Shown piece by piece: positions 6,993-12,294 of a stretch of DNA of 12,294 bases. The position numbers were made by a program, and so were the translations under genes. Positions within the stretch are counted from its first letter, which is position 1. Each line of letters opens with the position of its first letter. The notes beneath the pieces were generated by a model that did no database searches, was not told where the DNA came from, and was given only the letters and a program-made list of their open reading frames with translations. The DNA is from CAZGCA01 sp964524145 (GTDB taxonomy: Bacteria; Hydrogenedentota; CAZGCA01). The DNA lies in the NCBI GenBank assembly GCA_964524145.1, contig CAZGCA010000118.1, positions 1 to 12,294 on the forward strand. Reading direction: 5' to 3'.

Positions 6993-8626
6993 CGATTGCC
7001 TCTGAACCCGTACTTCCTGGTTTTGGGCCACGGCAGCGCCTTGGTACGTTCAGCATACGCCCGCCACATCGCCGCCATCTCTTTCACACGTTCGGGTTCC
7101 TTCCGGGCAAGATCGTTGAGCTCGGTCCGATCGACTTCCATGTCGTAGAGCTCCCACGGCCCGCTGGTTTCTTTGGCGACCAGTTTCCACTTTCCGGCGC
7201 GGATGGCGCGGTTGCCCTCGTGTTCCCAACAGATAGCGTCGTGCCCTTTACGTTGCTTGCCCTGGAATATCGGTTTAAGGCTCTTACCTTCCAGTGGAAC
7301 GATGGTCTTGTTCTTGTGCATTTTGGGATATGACGTCCCGGCGACGTCACAACAGGTGGCCATGATATCGATGACGTGTCCGGGCTGATCGGTGATGCGA
7401 CCGTGTTCTTTGATCACCTCGGGCCAGTGAGCGATCAGCGGTGTGGCGATCCCGCCTTCGTGTACCCAGTGTTTAAACATGCGGAACGGTGTGTTGCTCG
7501 CGTTGGCCCAGGAACGACCGTAGCTCATATAGGAATCGACGCCTCCCGGAGGCAACCCGTTCTGGCGGTTGTCGAACCCCAGCGGTCCCCCTTCGTGGCA
7601 CCCGCCGTTATCCGAGAGGAACAGTATCAGGGTGTTGTCCCATTTGCCCAGTTCTTCGAGCTTCCGGCAGATACGGCCGACTCCCTGGTCCACCTCGTCG
7701 ATCTGCGCAGCGTACACCGCCATCTTCAAATCCATCTCTTCCTTGTTCTCGATCTCCTCCCAAGGCGTCAGCTCGTTATCGCGCGGCGAGACGGGCCACC
7801 GCCTGTCGATGATGCCCATTTCGAGCTGCCGCTCATAGCGTTGCTTGCGCAGCACGTCCCACCCCTTCATGTACGTGCCTTTGTACCTGGCGATATCCTC
7901 CGGCAGGGCGTGCAGAGGCCAGTGTGGCGCGGTGTAGGCCACGTAGATGAAGAACGGGTTGTCGCGGCGGCCGTGCGTGTCGAGAAACCGCACCGCGTTG
8001 TCGCTGATTGCGTGGGTCATGAAGAAAGTGTTCTTGTCCGGCACGACCGGCTGGTCATCGATGGCAAAGTTTCGCTTGACGCCCTTGCGTTTGCCTTTGG
8101 TGATGTCGTAGTAGTTTGCCCCGCCGCTGATCAGCCCGTAATACTTGTCGAACCCGCGGTCCACGGGCCAGTGCGGCCGATCTTCGCCGACATGCCATTT
8201 CCCCGACATCAGCGTGGTGTATCCCGCGTTGCGGAGCGCTTCGGCGATGGTGACACATCTGTCGTTCAGATATCCCTGGTACGGTCCGGGTTTGGCTCCC
8301 CCCCTCGTAACCATGTCGCCCATGCCAGCCTGGTGCGGGTAGAGCCCCGTCATGAGTGAGGCGCGGGTCGGGCAACACCGGGCGGCATTATAGAAGTGCG
8401 TAAACCGCAGGCCGCCTTTCGCCAGATTGTCCAGGTTCGGGGTACGTATCTCGCCGCCGTAACAGCCGATATCGGAGAACCCCATGTCGTCGACCATGAT
8501 GAGCACGATGTTGGGTCGGCTGGCGGATCTCTCGGCAGCGCGGAGGACAGAAGGCACCGCGAAGGACGCCGCACCCAACCCAATGGCTTTAAGGAAATTA
8601 CGCCTTGTGCTATTGACAGAACTCAT
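6989..8626 (-). CDS. Sulfatase D, AtsA-like exported arylsulfatase-type enzyme
   Basis: A 545-residue sulfatase, longer than its neighbours, with the layout of Pseudomonas AtsA-type arylsulfatases. The Tat signal is TRRNFLKA (7-14). Active-site residues: DD at 46-47, CCPTR at 84-88 (Cys84 expected to become formylglycine; the next residue is also Cys), GKWHVG with Lys143 and His145, His235 in YTAPHWPLHA, SDNGG with Asp339-Asn340, and Lys385 in FKHWVHEGG. The insert SYGRSWANASNTPFRMFKHW before the lysine is typical of the AtsA-like branch. Its ATG overlaps the peptidase stop as ATGA, and a GGGGA site lies 7 bases upstream within the peptidase gene; its own stop overlaps the sulfatase C start in the same way. 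It is therefore the middle member of a coupled trio. The natural substrate cannot be told from sequence; enzymes of this branch act on aryl, alkyl or sugar sulfates. Confidence 0.94.
   Translation of the reverse strand: MSSVNSTRRNFLKAIGLGAASFAVPSVLRAAERSASRPNIVLIMVDDMGFSDIGCYGGEIRTPNLDNLAKGGLRFTHFYNAARCCPTRASLMTGLYPHQAGMGDMVTRGGAKPGPYQGYLNDRCVTIAEALRNAGYTTLMSGKWHVGEDRPHWPVDRGFDKYYGLISGGANYYDITKGKRKGVKRNFAIDDQPVVPDKNTFFMTHAISDNAVRFLDTHGRRDNPFFIYVAYTAPHWPLHALPEDIARYKGTYMKGWDVLRKQRYERQLEMGIIDRRWPVSPRDNELTPWEEIENKEEMDLKMAVYAAQIDEVDQGVGRICRKLEELGKWDNTLILFLSDNGGCHEGGPLGFDNRQNGLPPGGVDSYMSYGRSWANASNTPFRMFKHWVHEGGIATPLIAHWPEVIKEHGRITDQPGHVIDIMATCCDVAGTSYPKMHKNKTIVPLEGKSLKPIFQGKQRKGHDAICWEHEGNRAIRAGKWKLVAKETSGPWELYDMEVDRTELNDLARKEPERVKEMAAMWRAYAERTKALPWPKTRKYGFRGNR
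6999..7004 (-). promoter_or_regulatory. Ribosome binding site deciding the sulfatase C start
   Basis: CAGAGG on the minus strand, 6 bases before the ATG at 6992, lies inside the last codons of sulfatase D. It supports the ATGA-overlap start over the in-frame ATG at 7031. Confidence 0.55.
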
Positions 8627-10071
8627 CTCTTCTTCCCCTTTCCAGTGTCCGGCGATCTGTCCACATGCTCGATCATATCGATAAACGCCCGGGCGGTCGG
8701 CTCGAGCCGGTCGACGGCGACCTTGTCGAGCGTGTCATCCGACGTAAACAGGTAAAGCGGTCCGCTCATCAGTTGCACCACAGGAACATCCAGCTCCGAG
8801 TAATGGTCCGACTCTCCTATAGGGTTCGGGAATATAGCCGAATGAGCAGGAAGGACATGTGTTCGTACAAGATCGTATCGCTTCACGGTTTCGATGGCCT
8901 TCTCCTGCATGGACATAGCCTCAGACACCCACAAGACGCTCGTTTCGGGGTGGCCCGTCAGCGCCGGTTTGCCGTCGACCTCCGCTGTCTCGAGCGCAAT
9001 ATGTTCCGGAACGAAGACGGCCTTGACCCGGGGTAGAATGTCCTTGCGGTGGCGTTCCACGAAGGTTCGTCCGCCGATAGACCCGTGGAAATGGCCTGCG
9101 GTAGCGAGAAACAGCCAGTTCTTGTCTCGGGATTCAGTCGGACGGCTCCCCGCGTACTGCGCCAAAGCCAACAGGATGCCCATGCCCGAACCGTCCTCGG
9201 TTCCACCCGTGAAAGGCGAATCGTGATGGCATTGCACAATTATGGCGTCGTCGCCCGTGCCGCGCGCCCAACCGAGAATGTTCTCCGTGAGACCGGGCTC
9301 GTTTGTTCCGGTCAATCGCAACCGGCCGCGGACGGTTCGTTCCTGCACCGCCTGTCGCAACCGCGCGCCATCGTCCCGGCCGATATGGACGGCAGGCACC
9401 TCCTTCGTTACTCCGTCGTACAACCCGTACCACTCGCACTGGTTGCCGTACAAGTCGGACAGGATCGCGACCAGTCCGGCGGCCCCGTTCTCCGACGCCC
9501 TGGCATACGCGTCCAACAACGCCTGAGGCCATGGCTGGTTTGGCTGGGACCGCCCTGGCTCGATACTGTTCCCGGGATCGTGTACATAGAGGCTGACTGT
9601 CCGAATCAGGTCGATGACAAACCGGGGGAAAGGAATATCGACGACGACAATCTTCCCTCGGGCCTCGGTCCATCGCTCGTCCTCGTCTCCGGCGATATAG
9701 ACCATTTCGGCTTCGAGACCTTCGGGCGGCGTGAAGGCCGATAAGGCGCCGAAGAAACAAGGTGTCGGCTGCCAAGACCCGGTTGCATCCGTCTCGAGGC
9801 TCCATTCGCGGGCGGTCCACACGTCGAGCGGTACCGGCTCGATCCTCACGTCTTCGAGGCCAAACTCGATGAACTTCCGGGCGACGTAGTATGCGGTACG
9901 GTGGTCCTCAACCGATCCGGGCCGCCGATGGGGGCTCTCACACAGCTTCTCTATCCAGCCAAAGATCTTCTCCGAGTCGGCAGGCTCCTGTTGTGCAGAT
10001 GCAGTCCCAGCAGCGAGCAGCACTCCACACAAGATCACTCCGAAGATCAAAACAGCCTGTCCCATCATCAT
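8623..10071 (-). CDS. Exported M28-like peptidase homologue with PA domain and divergent metal site
   Basis: A 482-residue protein with a Sec signal (residues 1-26, ending TASA). Residues about 120-255 look like a PA (protease-associated) insert (AEMVYIAGDE, KIVVVDIP, AAGLVAILSD, VPAVHIG). The C-terminal half has the M28 zinc-aminopeptidase frame: CHHDS at 281-285 for the usual GHxDS, EDGSG at 292-296 for DDGSG, FLATAGHFHG at 321-330 where the catalytic EE is expected, PEH at 355-357 for NLD, SDHY at 421-424, and LFTSDDTLDK at 441-450 where YHT-x-x-DT is expected. By eye only the first His is conserved; the catalytic Glu pair and the last His ligand appear lost. It may be a non-canonical or inactive relative. 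Three tandem ATGs open the gene; the first, at 10071, suits the AAAGGG upstream. The stop overlaps the sulfatase D start (ATGA). Confidence 0.85.
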   Translation of the reverse strand: MMMGQAVLIFGVILCGVLLAAGTASAQQEPADSEKIFGWIEKLCESPHRRPGSVEDHRTAYYVARKFIEFGLEDVRIEPVPLDVWTAREWSLETDATGSWQPTPCFFGALSAFTPPEGLEAEMVYIAGDEDERWTEARGKIVVVDIPFPRFVIDLIRTVSLYVHDPGNSIEPGRSQPNQPWPQALLDAYARASENGAAGLVAILSDLYGNQCEWYGLYDGVTKEVPAVHIGRDDGARLRQAVQERTVRGRLRLTGTNEPGLTENILGWARGTGDDAIIVQCHHDSPFTGGTEDGSGMGILLALAQYAGSRPTESRDKNWLFLATAGHFHGSIGGRTFVERHRKDILPRVKAVFVPEHIALETAEVDGKPALTGHPETSVLWVSEAMSMQEKAIETVKRYDLVRTHVLPAHSAIFPNPIGESDHYSELDVPVVQLMSGPLYLFTSDDTLDKVAVDRLEPTARAFIDMIEHVDRSPDTGKGKKR

Positions 10072-10088
10072 TCTCGTTTCCCTTTAGG

Positions 10089-10111
10089 CCGGCGGCCAGA
10101 CCTGCCGCCGG
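10089..10111. repeat. GC-rich hairpin between the lipoprotein and peptidase genes
   Basis: Perfect 8-base arms CCGGCGGC (10089..10096) and GCCGCCGG (10104..10111) with a 7-base loop lie in the 67-base gap, 18 bases before the peptidase ATG. No T-run follows on the minus strand, so it is not a classical terminator. It could act as an mRNA-stability or partial-termination element that sets the ratio between the two genes. Confidence 0.5.
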
Positions 10112-10138
10112 ATAGGAGGCTTCACTGTTCGCAGGCTC

Positions 10139-10561
10139 CTAGTAGTACTCGAAATCAGTAATGAGCCACGCGCCACCCTCTTTCTGCAGGGCAAACTCGA
10201 GGCCGAAATCTCCCATGATCGTGGTGAAACCCACTTCACTGACCGAGGCTTTGCCGTCTTCAATCGTGATCTGGGCTTGCTCGATATCCATCGCGGATTC
10301 ATCCATGTAGCCCGCGTCAATATAACCCTCTATAAGGTCCCGGTGGGAGTCCTTGTTGGGGGTCTCGCTACTCTCGGACTTCTCCGAGTACGTCGCCATA
10401 ACCTTGTCAATATCCTGGGCCTTGATGGCCGCTGCCCAATCAGAAAGCGTGTTCCTGATAAGTTCTTCGTCGGAAGGCCCTTTGCCGATCATCTGGCACC
10501 CGCATACGAGCACCAACGCCAAACACGCGAGGCAGGCTATCGCTTCGATCGGTCTCTTCAT
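10139..10561 (-). CDS. Small NTF2/SnoaL-like lipoprotein
   Basis: A 140-residue protein with a lipoprotein signal: a hydrophobic core at residues 5-19 and a lipobox VCGC with Cys22 as the likely lipidated residue. The rest resembles SnoaL/DUF4440-type NTF2-like folds: a helical start (EELIRNTLSDWAAAIKAQD, about 32-50), a middle region with GYIDAG, then beta strands (AQITIEDGKASVSEVGF) and a final AWLITDFEYY strand, which is the usual ending. No catalytic residues can be named; such proteins are often small-ligand binders or immunity-type and accessory proteins. An in-frame ATG at 10603 would add 14 charged residues and spoil the signal; the ATG at 10561 follows a GAAAGG site and was chosen. 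It stands 107 bases after sulfatase E and 67 bases before the peptidase. Confidence 0.82.
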   Translation of the reverse strand: MKRPIEAIACLACLALVLVCGCQMIGKGPSDEELIRNTLSDWAAAIKAQDIDKVMATYSEKSESSETPNKDSHRDLIEGYIDAGYMDESAMDIEQAQITIEDGKASVSEVGFTTIMGDFGLEFALQKEGGAWLITDFEYY

Positions 10562-10620
10562 GGTCTCTGCCTTTCTTCCCCTTCTCCAAATACGTTCCCA
10601 CAAACGCCTCCAGCCGCTTC

Positions 10621-10650
10621 ATTATGCCAGTGTGTCGTGTCTTCAGGCAA
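10621..10650 (-). promoter_or_regulatory. Candidate sigma70-type promoter before the lipoprotein gene
   Basis: On the minus strand TTGCCT (10650..10645) and CATAAT (10626..10621) are 18 bases apart, matching four and five of six consensus positions. Transcription would begin near 10614, leaving about 53 bases of leader before the ATG at 10561. It would allow the lipoprotein, peptidase, sulfatases D and C and the esterase to be expressed apart from sulfatase E. It is weaker than the FG-GAP promoter. Confidence 0.35.
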
Positions 10651-10668
10651 GCCAGCCGTCTTGCGCCC

Positions 10669-12294
10669 CTACCCTACTCGTTTCGCGTAGACGTAATACG
10701 CTCCGCGGGACGTGCCGGCATCGTCGGTGAACCACGTCTGTAAGCGCGTCTTCGCCGCCGTGAGCTCGGCCTGGAACGTGACTGCGACGGCGTCTTGCGG
10801 CACAGGTTTCGTCATGTCCACGTTCGCGATCTTCAGCCGGTCGGAGGCAGCGCTGATGGCTTTGCCGCCGGGAATTGATGCGGTGATGGGTTTGTTCAAT
10901 TCGGCCGGCCAGCGGCGGAGGGAGAATTCGTAGGTTCCGTCGCGAGCGATCTCGACCGCCCAGAAACCGTTGGACTCGAGGCCTGCCCGGATATGTCCCT
11001 GGTTCCACGGGATGTCTGGAGCATGCCAGTCGTGGCACGCTAGCCGGGCAGGATTCTCGTTATCGGATCCGATGATGCTCTCGCAGTATTCGTCAAACCG
11101 TTTGGACGTGTCCGCCCACCACTTTTCGTAGACGGCACGCAGTTCCTGGACAACGTCTTGATGTGCGCGGGCGACGTCATCCCGCTGGGCCGGGTCAACT
11201 TTCATGTCGTAGAGCTTCTTGCCGTTGACCAGCCGCCACCGGTCGGTCATGGCCGCGCTCTTGCGCCATTTCTCCGGATGTTCGATACGTTGCGAATCGA
11301 CCACCAACGCGCGGTCCGGCCAGTCGGCGCGTGGTTCCATGAGCAACGGTGCGAGACTATCGCCGTCGAGCTTGACGCCGCGAGGCTTCTCCAGCCCGCA
11401 CAGCTCGACCAGCGTCGGCAAGAGGTCGATGTGGGCCGTGAGCCGGTTGATATCGAGCCCGCCGATCAAGCCCCCGCGGGGCCAGCGGATGAAGCACGGC
11501 ACCCGGTGGCCCCCGTCATATTCGCTGCCTTTTCTGCCTCGCATGCCGCCGGCGACGCCTCCGGCCGTGCCGTTGTCGGTCATGAAGATGAGAATCGTGT
11601 TGTCGCGGAGCCCCAACGCGCGCAGCTTCTTCTCGAGCCGGCCCATGTTCTCGTCGATGTTGGCGATCATCCCGTAGAACGCGGCCTGCCTTTTCTCAAG
11701 ACCCATCTCCTCGAACGGCTTGCTGTACTTCTCAGCGACGTTGAACGGGCCGTGCGGCGCGTTGGTGGGAATGTAACAAAAGAACGGCCGGTCCTTGTTG
11801 GCCTCGATGAACTTCATTGCGCCGTCGAACCATACGTCGGTACAGTAGCCCGTGAACTTCCTGGGTTGACCGTTATGCCAGTACGTGTCGTCGAAGTAGT
11901 CGTTGCCCCAGTAGTCCGGCGTCTGCCCGACTCCGCCCCCGCCATGAACCAGCACTTCCTGGAACCCCCGATCCTGCGGCCGGAACGGATAGTTGTCGCC
12001 CAGATGCCATTTGCCGAAGATCGCCGTCTTGTAGTCGCCGGCCGCAAAGACGTCGGACATCGTCACTTCGTCTTTACGAAGCAGTGACCGGCCCATGATG
12101 GTGTGCCACACGCCTGTCCGGTTGCAGTACCGGCCCGTCATCAACGACGCGCGCGTGGGCGAGCACGTCGGGCCGACATGGAAGTTCGTCAGGCGAACGC
12201 TCTCCGCGTGCAGCTCGTCGATAGTGGGCGTCTTGAGGTGCGGATTGCCGTGGCAGGACAAGTCGCCGTAGCCCTGGTCGTCGGTCATCACCAG
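10669..12294 (-). CDS. Sulfatase E with C-terminal beta-rich domain, 5' end outside window
   Basis: The frame is open to the right edge and enters the window at LVMTDDQGYG, about 10-40 residues into a typical sulfatase, so the start codon and signal are missing; the GTG and ATG near the edge are internal. Of 541 residues present (numbered from the edge), DD lies at 5-6, CSPTR at 44-48 with Cys44 the expected formylglycine, GKWHLG with Lys95 and His97, PTNAPHG with His181, TDNG with Asp240-Asn241, and RGRKGS with Lys255. Residues about 420-541 form an extra C-terminal region (from CHDWHAPDIP through FWAVEIARDGTYEF to RGAYYVYAKRVG) that looks like a beta-sandwich, as seen in many planctomycete sulfatases, perhaps for substrate contact. 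It is the most upstream gene seen, followed after 107 bases by the lipoprotein gene. Substrate unknown. Confidence 0.93.
   Translation of the reverse strand: MVMTDDQGYGDLSCHGNPHLKTPTIDELHAESVRLTNFHVGPTCSPTRASLMTGRYCNRTGVWHTIMGRSLLRKDEVTMSDVFAAGDYKTAIFGKWHLGDNYPFRPQDRGFQEVLVHGGGGVGQTPDYWGNDYFDDTYWHNGQPRKFTGYCTDVWFDGAMKFIEANKDRPFFCYIPTNAPHGPFNVAEKYSKPFEEMGLEKRQAAFYGMIANIDENMGRLEKKLRALGLRDNTILIFMTDNGTAGGVAGGMRGRKGSEYDGGHRVPCFIRWPRGGLIGGLDINRLTAHIDLLPTLVELCGLEKPRGVKLDGDSLAPLLMEPRADWPDRALVVDSQRIEHPEKWRKSAAMTDRWRLVNGKKLYDMKVDPAQRDDVARAHQDVVQELRAVYEKWWADTSKRFDEYCESIIGSDNENPARLACHDWHAPDIPWNQGHIRAGLESNGFWAVEIARDGTYEFSLRRWPAELNKPITASIPGGKAISAASDRLKIANVDMTKPVPQDAVAVTFQAELTAAKTRLQTWFTDDAGTSRGAYYVYAKRVG

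Noticed and set aside
10089..10111. Hairpin considered as a rho-independent terminator
   Set aside because: The stem is strong but followed by CCTAAAGGG, not by a T-run, on the coding strand.
11158..12087. Plus-strand open frame of 309 codons opposite sulfatase E
   Set aside because: It lies wholly within a sulfatase with an intact active site on the minus strand; the translation shows no recognisable domain.
1..12294. CRISPR arrays, tRNA or rRNA genes, transposases, attachment sites
   Set aside because: No repeat-spacer pattern, cloverleaf, rRNA core sequence, transposase or integrase motif was seen on either strand.

Overview
The window is a G+C-rich bacterial segment in which every supported gene lies on the minus strand, so transcription runs from right to left. 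It holds five distinct formylglycine-type (type I) sulfatases. The last base at the right edge is still inside sulfatase E, and the last base at the left edge is inside an FG-GAP repeat protein, so both end genes are incomplete. A dense set of exported sulfatases with 'TRR-x-FLK' twin-arginine signals, an EF-hand esterase and an FG-GAP/'YPISVDP' protein suggests a member of the Planctomycetota, Verrucomicrobiota/Kiritimatiellota, Lentisphaerota or Hydrogenedentota. No rRNA or single-copy marker is present, so this placement is inference.

Layout in transcription order (right to left): sulfatase E with a C-terminal beta-rich extension (5' end outside the window); a small NTF2/SnoaL-like lipoprotein behind a candidate sigma70-type promoter; an M28-like, PA-domain exported peptidase homologue whose usual metal ligands look largely replaced; sulfatase D; sulfatase C; an EF-hand plus alpha/beta-hydrolase esterase; a short intergenic stretch with a dispersed-type palindromic repeat; sulfatase B (SGSH-like, with SEQG in place of SDNG); sulfatase A; a 262-base intergenic region with a good sigma70-type promoter; and the start of the FG-GAP protein. 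Peptidase, sulfatase D and sulfatase C are joined by two ATGA stop/start overlaps, and the esterase follows 48 bases later, so these four are almost certainly one operon. Sulfatases B and A probably continue it.

Taken together, the genes look like an accessory locus for desulfating and de-esterifying a complex sulfated substrate (algal or animal polysaccharide, or glycoprotein) outside the cytoplasm. The four sulfatases with visible N-termini carry Tat-type signals, while the esterase and peptidase carry Sec-type signals. No glycoside hydrolase, polysaccharide lyase, SusC/D-type transporter, sulfatase-maturating enzyme or regulator is present, so the backbone-cleaving enzymes, the formylglycine generator and the true substrate cannot be read from this window.
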